Source: Curtobacterium pusillum
GTDB lineage: Bacteria; Actinomycetota; Actinomycetes; Actinomycetales; Microbacteriaceae
Length of the DNA: 64,000 nucleotides
Direction of reading: 5' to 3'
Assembly: GCF_013359865.1 (NCBI RefSeq)
Contig: NZ_JABMCE010000086.1
Coordinates: 1 to 64,000 of the forward strand
In this document: positions 49,788-58,516 of the stretch, in pieces
How the letters are laid out: each line of letters begins with the position of its first letter
Position numbering within the stretch: the stretch's first letter is position 1
The notes under the pieces: generated by a model
What the model was told of the DNA's origin: nothing
The model's database searches: none
What the model saw: only the letters and a program-made list of their open reading frames with translations
Made by a program: the position numbers and the translations under genes

Positions 49788-50576
49788 TCAGTCGGCGACG
49801 ACGAGCTCCACGCCGGCGCTGGCGAGCTCAGCGGCGAACCCCGCTGGGACCGACTTGTCCGTGACGAGCACGTCGATGCGCTCGAGCGGGCAGATCCGGG
49901 CGAACGTCGCGCGCTCGATCTTGGTCGAGTCGGCGACCACGATGACCCGACGTCCGACCGAGGCGAAGTGGCGGCTCACCTCGGCCTCGCCCTCGTGCAT
50001 GGTCGTCGCACCGTACTGACCGCTGAGGCCGTCGACACCGAGAACGACGACGTCCAGGGCGAACTCGTCGAGCGTGTCCCGGACGAGCGGACCGACCAGC
50101 TCGTAGGACTGCCGACGGGCGACACCCCCGGTCACCACGATCTTCACGTTCGCGCGGACGGACAACTCGTACCCGATGTTGAGCGCGTTCGTCACGATCG
50201 TGACGCCGTACTCTCCGTCCGCCCGCGTGAACCGCTCGCTCTTCCCGAGCTCCCGAGCGACCTCCGTCGTCGTCGTGCCGCCGTTGAGCCCCACCGTGTC
50301 GCCGGGCTGCACCAACCGGGACGCGGCGCGCGCGATGGCGGTCTTCGCCTCCGCCTGGCGGGCGATCTTGTACTGGAGCGGCAGCTCGTACCCGGCACCG
50401 AGCGCGGCGACCCCGCCGTGCGTGCGTGTGACGAGTCGCTGGTCCGCGAGGGTCGCCAGGTCCCGCCGTGCGGTCGCCGGCGAGATCCCGAGCAGTTCCC
50501 CGATCTCCGCGATCGAGACGTTGCCGCGTTCGCTCACGAGTTCGAGCAGGGCGTTGAGCCGCTGTTGCGGAGTCAT
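49788..50576 (-). CDS. DeoR family transcriptional regulator (AgaR-like)
   Basis: A 262-residue DeoR/GlpR-type repressor. The N-terminal helix-turn-helix is GNVSIAEIGELLGISPATAR followed by RRDLATLADQRLVTRTHGG; the C-terminal sensor domain has TVGLNGGTTTTEVAREL, DVVVLGVDGLSGQYGATT and DSTKIERATFARICPLERID. Effectors of the family are sugar phosphates. It stands between the sugar importer operon and the divergent amino-sugar catabolic operon, so it is the likely repressor of both. ATG 50576 is chosen over the ATG three codons upstream because TAGGAT lies 7 nt before it. Promoter and operator are shared at 50617-50663. Confidence 0.9.
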   Translation of the reverse strand: MTPQQRLNALLELVSERGNVSIAEIGELLGISPATARRDLATLADQRLVTRTHGGVAALGAGYELPLQYKIARQAEAKTAIARAASRLVQPGDTVGLNGGTTTTEVARELGKSERFTRADGEYGVTIVTNALNIGYELSVRANVKIVVTGGVARRQSYELVGPLVRDTLDEFALDVVVLGVDGLSGQYGATTMHEGEAEVSRHFASVGRRVIVVADSTKIERATFARICPLERIDVLVTDKSVPAGFAAELASAGVELVVAD

Positions 50577-50616
50577 GACGGCCATCCTATGGCGTCGTCC
50601 AGCGCGCTCGATGATC

Positions 50617-50663
50617 GGAAATGACGTTTTCGTCTTCCATTGCGCACGAACGCTCGCTACGCT
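50617..50663 (+). promoter_or_regulatory. SIS-operon promoter with candidate DeoR-family operator
   Basis: GACG-TTTT-CGTC (50623-50634) is a perfect palindrome flanked by GGAA and TTCC (50617-50638), in an A/T-rich patch that stands out locally. TACGCT at 50658-50663 is a plausible -10 for the plus-strand operon, with the palindrome over the -35 region. The minus-strand agaR -10 (TAGGAT, complement of 50584-50589) lies on the other side, so one site could control both. Confidence 0.5.
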
Positions 50664-50708
50664 TCGAGAGCATCGATCACCCGGATCGACCCCGACCGGA
50701 AGGCACCC

Positions 50709-51587
50709 ATGACCGACACCTTCGTGAGCGCAGAACTGGCGTCCCAACCGGAGACGTGGCGCGCCGCGGCCGCGCTCCTGCCGTCGTTCGCCGAGTCGCT
50801 CCCCCAGCCCGGCGAGCGCGTGGCCGTGGTCGGCTGCGGGACGAGCTGGTTCATCGCCATGAGCTACGCCGTCGCCCGTGAACAGGCAGGGCTCGGCGTC
50901 ACGGACGCCTTCGCAGGGTCGGAGTACCCGATCGACCGCGAGTACGACCGCGTCGTCACGATCAGTCGCTCCGGAACGACGACCGAGATCGTCGACCTGC
51001 TGCAGGCCCTGCCCGGACAGCGCACCGTGCTGCTCACCGCGGTCCCGGACAGCCCCGCCGCGACCGCCGCCGACGACGTGGTCGCCCTGCCGTTCGCCGA
51101 CGAGCGCTCCGTCGTGCAGACCCGGTTCGCCACCACGGTGCTCGCCCTCCTGCGCGCGTCGATCGGCGACGACGTCGACGCCCTCGCCGCGCAGGCGGAG
51201 ACCGCGCTCGCGTTGCCGATCGACGACCTCCTCGACGCCGAGCAGGTCAGCTTCGTGGGCCGCGGTGCAGCCGTGGGCCTCACGTTCGAAGCGGCGCTCA
51301 AGACGCGGGAGGCCGCGCAGTTCTGGGCCGAGTCGTACCCGGCGATGGACTACCGCCACGGTCCGATCGCGATCGCGCAGCCGGGCCGACTCGTCTGGTC
51401 GCTGGGCACGGCGCCCGACGGACTCGCGGACGAGGTCGCCGCGACCGGCGCCCGGTTCGTCCAGCACGACCTCGACCCGATCGCCGGTCTCGTCGTCGTG
51501 CACCGGTTCGCCGTCGCCCTCGCCGAGGGGCGCGGGCTCGACCCGGACAACCCGCGCTCGCTGACCCGTTCGGTCATCCTCACCTGA
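50709..51587 (+). CDS. SIS domain sugar-phosphate isomerase/deaminase (AgaS-like)
   Basis: A 292-residue protein with two SIS domains, the arrangement of the GlmS isomerase half and of AgaS. Sugar-phosphate-binding segments are VVGCGTSWFIAMSYAVA, VTISRSGTTTEIVDLL and VSFVGRGAAVGLTFEAALK. The last helix contains AAQFWAESYPAMDYRHGP, typical of the family. With NagA, a PfkB kinase and a class II aldolase downstream, it best fits galactosamine-6-phosphate deaminase/isomerase giving tagatose 6-phosphate; glucosamine-6-phosphate is the alternative. GGAAGG precedes ATG 50709. Its stop overlaps the ROK start. Confidence 0.87.
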   Translation: MTDTFVSAELASQPETWRAAAALLPSFAESLPQPGERVAVVGCGTSWFIAMSYAVAREQAGLGVTDAFAGSEYPIDREYDRVVTISRSGTTTEIVDLLQALPGQRTVLLTAVPDSPAATAADDVVALPFADERSVVQTRFATTVLALLRASIGDDVDALAAQAETALALPIDDLLDAEQVSFVGRGAAVGLTFEAALKTREAAQFWAESYPAMDYRHGPIAIAQPGRLVWSLGTAPDGLADEVAATGARFVQHDLDPIAGLVVVHRFAVALAEGRGLDPDNPRSLTRSVILT

Positions 51588-52501
51588 TGCGTGGCACTGG
51601 CGTGGTGCTCGGGGTCGATGTCGGCGGCACGGGCATCAAGGCCCGGCTGACCGACGCCGACGGACTCGTCCTGGACGAGACCCGGGTGCCGACGCCGCGC
51701 GAGGACCCTGACGCGACTCGGCTCGCCGCCCGCGTCGCGGAACTCGCCACGCAGGCACTCCGACACGGGCCGCTCGACGCGATCGGTCTCGTGACACCCG
51801 GCGTGGTGGACGACCGTGCCGGCACCGTCGTCCTCGCCGTGAACCTCGGCTGGAACGACGTCCCGGTCCGCGAACGCGTGCGTGCCGCGCTCACCAGCAG
51901 GGGGATCGACGTGCCGATCGCCTTCGGACACGACGTCCGCGCGGGTGCGCTGGCGGAGACGTCCGGCGCCGACGCCGCACTGACCAGGGGGTCCGTCGCG
52001 TTCGTGCCCGTCGGAACCGGCCTCGCCAGCGCCCTCGTCGTGGACGGCTCCGTCGTGCCGGGCGACGGCTGGGCCGGCGAGATCGGCCAGGTCCGGATCC
52101 CGTTCGGACCACACACAGGACTCCGGGTCGAGGAGATCGCCTCGGCCGGGGGAGTCGCTCGACGATCCGGTTCGCCGACCGCGCACGAGGCGATGCTCCG
52201 CGTACGGTCCGGCGATCCGGTCGCGACAGCGGTCTGGGACGAGTGCGTCGCGGTGCTCGCGGACGCCCTCGTGTGGACCACCGCGGTCGCCGGGTGCCAC
52301 ACGATCGTCGTCGGCGGGGGACTGGCGGAGTCCGGCCCGCTGCTGTTCGACCCGCTCACGGTCGCCGTCGCCGAACGCCTGGCCGGCCTGCGGGTGCCCG
52401 CACTCGTGCCGGCACGGCACGGTGACGCCGCCGGCGCGATCGGCGCAGGGCTGCTCGCCCGGAGAGCGATCGACGCGCTCGATGCGGGGGTGCCGGCATG
52501 A
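51587..52501 (+). CDS. ROK family sugar kinase
   Basis: A 304-residue ROK protein without a DNA-binding domain, hence a kinase. The phosphate-binding motif is VLGVDVGGTGIKARLTDADG, the catalytic Asp is in AFGHDVRAGALAE, and VGTGLASALVVDG and GWAGEIGQ follow. Members usually carry a CxCGxxGCxE zinc motif after GEIG; here that stretch reads VRIPFGPHTGLRVEEIASAG and has no cysteines. Because the operon has an ABC importer and a deacetylase, the likely reaction is phosphorylation of an N-acetylhexosamine (N-acetylgalactosamine or N-acetylglucosamine) at C6. It overlaps the SIS stop by 1 nt and nagA by 4 nt. Confidence 0.9.
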   Translation: MRGTGVVLGVDVGGTGIKARLTDADGLVLDETRVPTPREDPDATRLAARVAELATQALRHGPLDAIGLVTPGVVDDRAGTVVLAVNLGWNDVPVRERVRAALTSRGIDVPIAFGHDVRAGALAETSGADAALTRGSVAFVPVGTGLASALVVDGSVVPGDGWAGEIGQVRIPFGPHTGLRVEEIASAGGVARRSGSPTAHEAMLRVRSGDPVATAVWDECVAVLADALVWTTAVAGCHTIVVGGGLAESGPLLFDPLTVAVAERLAGLRVPALVPARHGDAAGAIGAGLLARRAIDALDAGVPA

Positions 52502-53628
52502 GCACGCTCGTCCGCGCCCGACGCATCGTCACCGCCACGGAGGACCTCCGCGACGGCTGGTTGGTCGTCGACGACGTCGGAGCCGTCGGCGCGCTCGGTA
52601 CCGGTGTGCCACCCCGCACCGACACCGCCGCGACGGTCGACGGCACGATCGTCCCGGGCCTCATCGACCTCCACGCGCACGGCGCGCTCGGGCACGACTT
52701 CGCCACGTGCGACGTCGACGGGGCCGTGGCCGCCGCCCGACACCACCGCAGCCGGGGGACCACGTCGCTGATCGCCTCGGTCGCGACCGGCTCGGTCTCC
52801 GACACGGCCGCGGCACTCGCACGCCTGCGTCCCCTCGTCATGGACGGCACGCTCGCGGGGCTCCACCTCGAGGGGCCCTGGCTGTCGCCCGCACGCCGCG
52901 GCGCACACCGCGCGGACCTGCTGCACGCCCCGACACCGCCCGAGGTCGACACGTACCTGGCCGCTGCCGACGGCGCGCTCCGGATCGTCACGCTCGCGCC
53001 CGAACTCCCCGGAGCGCTCGAGACCGTGCACCGACTCGTCGCCGCGGGCGTCGTCGTCGCGATCGGGCACACCGACGCGTCGGCCGACCAGGCGCGCCGG
53101 GCGATCGACGCCGGCGCCACCCTCGTCACACACCTGTTCAACGGCATGCCGCCACTGCACCACCGCACGCCGGGCCCGGTCGGCGTCGCACTGACCGACG
53201 ATCGCGTGCTGCTCGAGTGCATCGTCGACGGTCACCACCTGGACGCGACCACGGTCGACCTCGTGCAGCGCACGGCTCCGGGTCGCATCCTGCTCGTCTC
53301 CGACGCCATGTCGGCGACCGGGTGCGGGGACGGCGACCACACGATCGCAGGCTCGGCCGTGTCGGTCCGGGACGGCGTCGCACTGCTCGCGGACGGCTCC
53401 TCGCTGGCCGGCAGCACCATCACGGTGGCCGACGCCGCACGACGCCTGCTCGCCCGCGGCATCCCGCTCACCGAGGTCGTCAGAGCCACCGCCGCACGTC
53501 CGGCACGACTGCTCGGCAGGCCCGCGCCGCTCACGGTCGGTGCACCGGCGGACATGGCCCTGGTCGATGCGGCGAGCGGTCGGTGGAGCACGCTCGACAC
53601 GACGCCGACCTCGGCGGTGCTCCGATGA
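52498..53628 (+). CDS. nagA: N-acetylhexosamine-6-phosphate deacetylase
   Basis: A 376-residue amidohydrolase of the NagA/AgaA type. Metal and catalytic segments are GLIDLHAHGALGHDF, the metal Glu in LHLEGPWLSPARRGAH, AIGHTDASADQ, THLFNGMPPLHHRTPG and the catalytic Asp in LLVSDAMSATG. It removes the acetyl group from N-acetylglucosamine or N-acetylgalactosamine 6-phosphate. ATG 52498 overlaps the ROK stop (ATGA) and its own stop overlaps the kinase gene (ATGA), so translation is coupled along the operon. Confidence 0.94.
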   Translation: MSTLVRARRIVTATEDLRDGWLVVDDVGAVGALGTGVPPRTDTAATVDGTIVPGLIDLHAHGALGHDFATCDVDGAVAAARHHRSRGTTSLIASVATGSVSDTAAALARLRPLVMDGTLAGLHLEGPWLSPARRGAHRADLLHAPTPPEVDTYLAAADGALRIVTLAPELPGALETVHRLVAAGVVVAIGHTDASADQARRAIDAGATLVTHLFNGMPPLHHRTPGPVGVALTDDRVLLECIVDGHHLDATTVDLVQRTAPGRILLVSDAMSATGCGDGDHTIAGSAVSVRDGVALLADGSSLAGSTITVADAARRLLARGIPLTEVVRATAARPARLLGRPAPLTVGAPADMALVDAASGRWSTLDTTPTSAVLR

Positions 53629-54668
53629 TCCTCATCGTGACGCCGAACCCGGCCGTCGACGTGACGTACCGGGTGGCCGAACAGCGCATCGGGGAGACGC
53701 AACGCGTCCTCGACGTCGCACGGCGCCCGGGCGGCAAGGGCCTCAACGTCGGTCGCGTGCTCGACACCGCGGGGATCGCCACGCGAGCGGTGCTCCCGCT
53801 CGGCGGCTCGTCCGGGCGGTGGATCTCCAGTTCGCTCGACGAGCTCGGCATCGCGCACACGGACGTCGCGGTGACGGGGGAGACCCGCACCACGGTGACC
53901 GTCGTCGACGACCTCGTGCACCCGACGATGTTCGGTGAACCGGGTCCGATGGTGAGCCGCGGCGAATGGGACACCGTCACCGCGACCATCGACCGGCTGC
54001 TCGATGAGGGAGCGGTCGACGCGCTGGTGGTGTCCGGGTCGCTCCCCCTCGGGACCGATCCGCAGGTGGTGGGCAGCTGGGTCGCCTCGGCTCGTGCGCA
54101 CGGCACCCCGAGCATCGTCGACTGCTCGGGCGACGCACTCCTGGCGGCCGCCGACGCCGGTGCGACCGTCTGCAAGCCGAACCGCGCCGAGCTGCTCGAG
54201 GCCACCGGCGCCACCGACGAACGGGACGGGGCGCTCCAGTTGCTCGGACGCGGCGCGTCGGTCGTGGTGGTGTCTCGCGGATCCGGGGGCATCGCCGCCC
54301 ACACGCTCGACGGGGTGACCGAGGTGTCCGCGATCGCGGGGGTCACCGGGAACCCGACGGGTGCCGGCGACGCCGCCACGGCGGGTCTCGTGACGGCCCT
54401 CCTCGGGCGACCCGGTCACCGCGGCGCGCGCCCGGGCCGGGGAGCAGTGGCGACCATCGATGCCCTCGTCGTCGACGCTGCCGCGCTTCGTTGCGCAGCC
54501 GCCTACGGTGCGGCAGCCGTCCTCCGCCCGGTCGCCGGCGAGGTGGACGTCGAGGCGGTCGAGCGGTTCCTGATCTCGACGTCGGCGCGCCACGACCCCG
54601 CGGGCCACGCCGCAGCACACCACGACGCAGCACGACACCACGACGACCGGACCGGGAGCCCCGCATGA
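53625..54668 (+). CDS. PfkB family 1-phosphofructokinase/tagatose-6-phosphate kinase
   Basis: A 347-residue ribokinase-fold enzyme. The N-terminus MILIVTPNPAVDVTYRV and GGKGLNVGRVL are typical of the fructose-1-phosphate/tagatose-6-phosphate kinase branch; the catalytic Asp249 is in NPTGAGDAATAG. The last 30 residues form an unusual His-rich tail (HDPAGHAAAHHDAARHHDD), which could bind metal or be disordered. Next to a class II aldolase, the likely product is tagatose 1,6-bisphosphate. It overlaps nagA and the aldolase gene by 4 nt each. Confidence 0.88.
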   Translation: MILIVTPNPAVDVTYRVAEQRIGETQRVLDVARRPGGKGLNVGRVLDTAGIATRAVLPLGGSSGRWISSSLDELGIAHTDVAVTGETRTTVTVVDDLVHPTMFGEPGPMVSRGEWDTVTATIDRLLDEGAVDALVVSGSLPLGTDPQVVGSWVASARAHGTPSIVDCSGDALLAAADAGATVCKPNRAELLEATGATDERDGALQLLGRGASVVVVSRGSGGIAAHTLDGVTEVSAIAGVTGNPTGAGDAATAGLVTALLGRPGHRGARPGRGAVATIDALVVDAAALRCAAAYGAAAVLRPVAGEVDVEAVERFLISTSARHDPAGHAAAHHDAARHHDDRTGSPA

Positions 54669-55501
54669 TCACCGACCTCACCCTCACAGGGCTGCTCGAT
54701 GCCGCCCGCACGGCGCACCGCGGGGTGGGGGCGTTCAACGTCGTGCTCCTCGAGCACGCCGAGGCGATCGTCGCCGGCGCCGAACTCGCCGGTCTTCCGG
54801 TGATCCTGCAGATCAGCGAGAACTGCGTCCGGTACCACGGCGGCCTCGCCCCGATCACGACCGCGACACAGGCGATCGCACGGTCCGCCGACGTCGAGGT
54901 CCTCGTGCACCTCGACCACATCGAGGACCCGGAGCTCGTGGTCGCGGGCATCGACCTCGGGGTGGACTCGATCATGTACGACGGCTCCCACCTCGACTTC
55001 TCCGAGAACGTCGAGGCGACCCGGCGGTTGGCCGTGCGGTGTCACGACGCGGGCGTGGCGATCGAGGCCGAGCTCGGTGAGGTCGGCGGGAAGGACGGCG
55101 TGCACGCTCCCGGTGTGCGGACCGACCCGGACGACGCTGTGGCCTTCGTCGCCGCTACCGGGGTGGACGCCCTGGCCGTGGCGGTCGGCACGTCCCATGC
55201 GATGCAGACGCGGGAGGCCTCCGTGGACCGTGCCCTGGTCGGTCGGCTGCGTGCCGCGGTGCCGGTGCCGCTCGTCCTGCACGGTTCCTCGGGCCTGTCC
55301 GACGACGAGCTCCGGGGTGCGATCGACGCCGGCATGACGAAGATCAACATCTCGACGCACCTGAACGGCCTGTTCACTCGCGCGCTGCGGGAGTTCCTCG
55401 ACGAGAGCCCCGACGTCGTCGATCCGCGGAAGTACGTGTCCGCGGGGCGGGACGCGATCGCCGCCGAGACGGCGCGCCTGCTGACGCTCCTACGCGCCTG
55501 A
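54665..55501 (+). CDS. Class II fructose/tagatose-bisphosphate aldolase
   Basis: A 278-residue zinc aldolase, GatY/KbaY-like. The metal-binding His-Leu-Asp-His is in VLVHLDHIEDPE, the K+/phosphate segments are YDGSHLDFSENV and LHGSSGLSDDELRGAIDAGM, and KINISTHLN follows. It cleaves a ketose 1,6-bisphosphate into dihydroxyacetone phosphate and glyceraldehyde 3-phosphate, ending the amino-sugar pathway. ATG 54665 overlaps the kinase stop. The gene ends the operon and converges on sdaA with 11 nt between stops. Confidence 0.93.
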   Translation: MITDLTLTGLLDAARTAHRGVGAFNVVLLEHAEAIVAGAELAGLPVILQISENCVRYHGGLAPITTATQAIARSADVEVLVHLDHIEDPELVVAGIDLGVDSIMYDGSHLDFSENVEATRRLAVRCHDAGVAIEAELGEVGGKDGVHAPGVRTDPDDAVAFVAATGVDALAVAVGTSHAMQTREASVDRALVGRLRAAVPVPLVLHGSSGLSDDELRGAIDAGMTKINISTHLNGLFTRALREFLDESPDVVDPRKYVSAGRDAIAAETARLLTLLRA

Positions 55502-55512
55502 CGGCGGGCGGC

Positions 55513-56886
55513 TCAGCAGAGCGGCACGTTCACCGCCAGGCCGCCCATCGCGGTCTCCTTGTACTTCGTGGACATGTCCGCGCCCGTCTGCCGCATCGTC
55601 TCCACGACCTGGTCGAGCGACACGTGGTGGACCCCGTCGCCCCGCAGCGCCATCCGCGCCGCGTTGATCGCCTTGTTCGCCGCGATGGCGTTCCGCTCGA
55701 TGCACGGGATCTGGACGAGGCCGCCGATGGGGTCGCACGTCAGCCCGAGGTTGTGCTCCATGGCGATCTCGGCCGCGTTCTCGACCTGCTCAGGCGTCCC
55801 GCCGAGGACCTCGGCGAGTCCCGCTGCCGCCATCGAGGCCGCCGAGCCGACCTCGCCCTGGCACCCGACCTCGGCACCGGAGATCGATGCGCGCTCCTTG
55901 TAGATGGAGCCCACGGCGCCGGCGGTCAACAGGAACCGGACCACGGCGTCGTCCCGGTCCGAGTCGGTGACGGTCGGCACGTAGGTGAGCGCGTAGGAGA
56001 GCACGGCGGGGATGATGCCCGCGGCACCGTTCGTCGGCGCGGTCACGACCCGGCCGCCGGTGGCGTTCTCCTCGTTCACGGCCATGGCCACGAGGTTCAC
56101 CCACTCCATGGCGAAGAGGGGGTCGTGATCGGGGTCGTCCCGCGTGAGCTGGTCGAACCAGTTCGCGGCCCGGCGGCGGACGTTCAGGCCACCGGGCAGG
56201 GTGCCGGAACGCCGGACACTGCGGTCGATGCAGGACTCCATGACGCCGTGGATGCGGAGGAGGCCTGCCCGGACCTCCTCCGTGCTGCGCGTCGCGGTCT
56301 CGTTCGCGAGCGCGACGCCACTGACCGGCAGACCGCTGGCAGCGCAGGCGGCGAGGAGCTCGGCGCCGCTCGAGAACGGGTGCGGGACCGCGTCGTCGAC
56401 GGGGATCGCCGACTCGGCGACGTCACCGTCCGAGTCGTTCGTGATGAACCCGCCGCCGATCGAGTAGTACGTCTCCTCGGCGAGCGTCGCACCGGACGCG
56501 TCCGTGGCGCGCAGCCGCATGGCGTTCGGGTGACGGGGGAGCATGGTGAGCGGATGGAGCACGATGTCGGCGAGCCGGAACGGCACGGTGGCGCCGCCGG
56601 CGAGTCGCAGCGCCCCGGTGTCCTCGAGGGAGGCGAGGGACTCGGCCATCGCGTCGGGGTCGACCGTCTCGGGGTCGGAGCCCATCAGGCCGGCGACGAC
56701 CGCGCCGAGGGTCCCGTGGCCCTGCCCGGTCGACGCCAGGGAGCCGTAGAGGTCGACGGCGATCGTGGCGACGGGCGTGTCGGCCAGCCGGGACACGAAG
56801 GCCGAACCGGCGCGCATCGGCCCGACGGTGTGGGAACTCGACGGGCCGATCCCGATGCTGAACAGATCGAAGACGGAGACCGGCAC
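55513..56886 (-). CDS. sdaA: L-serine ammonia-lyase (iron-sulfur type, single chain)
   Basis: A 457-residue L-serine dehydratase converting L-serine to pyruvate and ammonia. The N-terminal beta domain begins with [20 protein letters not shown]; the catalytic alpha domain has [19 protein letters not shown] and the Fe-S cysteines in [29 protein letters not shown], and the final NVPLC tail. Length matches the fused enzyme. GTG 56886 follows TAGTGT by 6 nt, a leaderless signature. Confidence 0.96.
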   Translation of the reverse strand: MPVSVFDLFSIGIGPSSSHTVGPMRAGSAFVSRLADTPVATIAVDLYGSLASTGQGHGTLGAVVAGLMGSDPETVDPDAMAESLASLEDTGALRLAGGATVPFRLADIVLHPLTMLPRHPNAMRLRATDASGATLAEETYYSIGGGFITNDSDGDVAESAIPVDDAVPHPFSSGAELLAACAASGLPVSGVALANETATRSTEEVRAGLLRIHGVMESCIDRSVRRSGTLPGGLNVRRRAANWFDQLTRDDPDHDPLFAMEWVNLVAMAVNEENATGGRVVTAPTNGAAGIIPAVLSYALTYVPTVTDSDRDDAVVRFLLTAGAVGSIYKERASISGAEVGCQGEVGSAASMAAAGLAEVLGGTPEQVENAAEIAMEHNLGLTCDPIGGLVQIPCIERNAIAANKAINAARMALRGDGVHHVSLDQVVETMRQTGADMSTKYKETAMGGLAVNVPLC

Positions 56887-56920
56887 CCCGCCACACTAAC
56901 CCGTCCGGACGGATGGACGA

Positions 56921-57112
56921 TCAGCGACGTGCGCCCTGGTTCGGCATGAGGATCCAGAGGACCACGTAGGCGATCCAGAGCGGCCCGGGGAAGAAGCTCA
57001 GGATGACCCAGGCGATGCGAACGAGTGTGCGGGACCAGCCGAAGCGGTCTGCGATGCCGGCGCAGACCCCGGCGAGGAGGCGGCCGTTGCGGGGGCGGAT
57101 GAGTGCGTTCAT
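56921..57112 (-). CDS. PspC domain small membrane protein
   Basis: A 63-residue protein: MNALIRPRNGRLLAGVCAGI, then ADRFGWSRTLVRIAWVI and a single strongly hydrophobic helix (LSFFPGPLWIAYVVLWILM). This is a stand-alone PspC domain, the membrane anchor of phage-shock-type envelope stress systems; stand-alone versions are common in actinobacteria. ATG 57112 has TACCGT 7 nt upstream. It lies 34 nt past the sdaA start and reads the same way; no other psp gene is present. Confidence 0.9.
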   Translation of the reverse strand: MNALIRPRNGRLLAGVCAGIADRFGWSRTLVRIAWVILSFFPGPLWIAYVVLWILMPNQGARR

Positions 57113-57242
57113 GTCATCGACGGTACGGGCGGTCGGCGCGCGACCGAATCCGGGGGACACCCGGTTCGGGGGTGGGGACAACCCCACCCCTTCACGCCCG
57201 GGCGGTGGACCGCTCCATCGGCACAGGTGCGAGACTGGGCTC

Positions 57243-58061
57243 ATGCCCATCCTCAACAAGGACATGCAGGTCTGCATCTCACTCGCCGCTCGACCGAGCA
57301 ACATCGGCACGCGGTTCCACAACTTCCTGTACGACGAGCTCGGGCTCAACTTCGCCTACAAGGCGTTCACCACGACCGACCTCCCCGGCGCCGTCACCGG
57401 CATCCGGGCACTCGGCATCCGCGGGTGCTCGGTCTCGATGCCCTTCAAGGAGGCGATCATCCCCCTCGTCGACGTCGTCGAGGAGTCGGCCGCGGCCATC
57501 GAGTCGATCAACACCGTGGTGAACGACGACGGCGTGCTCACGGCGTCGAACACCGACTACGAGGCGGTGGCCTCGCTGCTCGCCTCGCACGCGGTCGACC
57601 CGTCCGCGAGCGTCCTGCTGCGCGGTTCGGGCGGCATGGCGAAAGCGGTGACGGCGGCGTTCCGGGGCGCGGGCTTCGAGCGACTGACGGTGGTCGCCCG
57701 CAACGAGCGGACCGGCCCCGCGCTGGCGGCGCAGTACGGCTACGAGTGGGTGGCCGAGGAGCGAGAGGCATCCGCGACCGACGTCGTCGTCAACGTCACG
57801 CCGCTCGGCATGCGCGGCGACCAGCAGGACGCGCTCGCCTTCGAGCGGGACCGGATCGACGCCGCGCGGACGGTGTTCGACGTGGTCGCGTTCCCCTCCG
57901 AGACCCCGTTGGTCCGCGCGGGCCGGGCGGGGGGCAAGCAGGTCATCACCGGAGCCGAGGTGATCGCGCTGCAGGCCGCGCGGCAGTTCGAGCGGTACAC
58001 GGGGGTGGCCCTGACGGACGACCAGGTCCGCAGGGCGAGCGAGTTCAGCCGGAGCGAGTGA
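57243..58061 (+). CDS. Shikimate 5-dehydrogenase-like protein (AroE/HI0607 type)
   Basis: A 272-residue Rossmann enzyme. The N-terminal domain begins DMQVCISLAARPSNIGTRFH; SVSMPFKEAIIPLVD carries the catalytic Lys and ASNTDYEAVASLL the catalytic Asp. The NADP segment is VLLRGSGGMAKAVTAAFRGA and VVVNVTPLGMRGDQQ follows. These features fit the shikimate dehydrogenase-like (HI0607) group rather than canonical AroE, so a role outside aromatic synthesis is possible. No aro genes are nearby. It diverges from the PspC gene. Confidence 0.9.
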   Translation: MPILNKDMQVCISLAARPSNIGTRFHNFLYDELGLNFAYKAFTTTDLPGAVTGIRALGIRGCSVSMPFKEAIIPLVDVVEESAAAIESINTVVNDDGVLTASNTDYEAVASLLASHAVDPSASVLLRGSGGMAKAVTAAFRGAGFERLTVVARNERTGPALAAQYGYEWVAEEREASATDVVVNVTPLGMRGDQQDALAFERDRIDAARTVFDVVAFPSETPLVRAGRAGGKQVITGAEVIALQAARQFERYTGVALTDDQVRRASEFSRSE

Positions 58062-58070
58062 GACGAGCCC

Positions 58071-58514
58071 TCAGCGCGTCACGGCACGCCCGACCGCTAC
58101 CCATCCGAGCCGACGCAGGGTCTCCCGGTTGCGCACCCACAGCACCGGCTGCAGCAGGAACCCCGGCACCCAGGACCCCGGCCCCGCGACGGGGTTCTCG
58201 ACGATGGTGACCTTGCAACCGTGAGGGTGGTCCGCGACCGTCAGCTCGACACGGGCCTCGCCGATCGGCCACCCCTTCGGCTGGATGACCATCCGACGGG
58301 GTGGATCCCACGCGAGGGAGGTCGTGACGTCGTTGATCACCAGCGGCCACGACCCGAACGAGTGGTGGAGTCGGTTGCCGACCGCGGGCCAGCCGGCGTC
58401 CTGCGCGCGCAAGCGGGATGCACCCACCACCCAGGTCGTGTAGAGCCAGCCGTCCGCGAGCACGTCGAAGACGTCCTCCGGGCGGCAGTGCAGGATGCGG
58501 ACGTTCTTCGCCAT
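58071..58514 (-). CDS. SRPBCC family protein (polyketide cyclase/START-like)
   Basis: A 147-residue protein with the SRPBCC fold pattern: MAKNVRILHCRPEDVFDVLA at the start, WPLVINDVTTSLAWDPPRRM in the middle and a long C-terminal helix (PGFLLQPVLWVRNRETLRRL). These domains bind hydrophobic ligands in a deep pocket. It starts 2 nt after the FAD-dependent oxidoreductase stop, so the two should be co-translated, and it may handle that enzyme's lipid or isoprenoid substrate. The ligand is unknown. It converges on the shikimate dehydrogenase-like gene. Confidence 0.88.
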   Translation of the reverse strand: MAKNVRILHCRPEDVFDVLADGWLYTTWVVGASRLRAQDAGWPAVGNRLHHSFGSWPLVINDVTTSLAWDPPRRMVIQPKGWPIGEARVELTVADHPHGCKVTIVENPVAGPGSWVPGFLLQPVLWVRNRETLRRLGWVAVGRAVTR

Positions 58515-58516
58515 GG

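Noticed and set aside
45294..55501. Horizontal acquisition of the amino-sugar island
   Set aside because: Codon and GC character match the flanks, and I see no tRNA, integrase or direct repeats at its borders.
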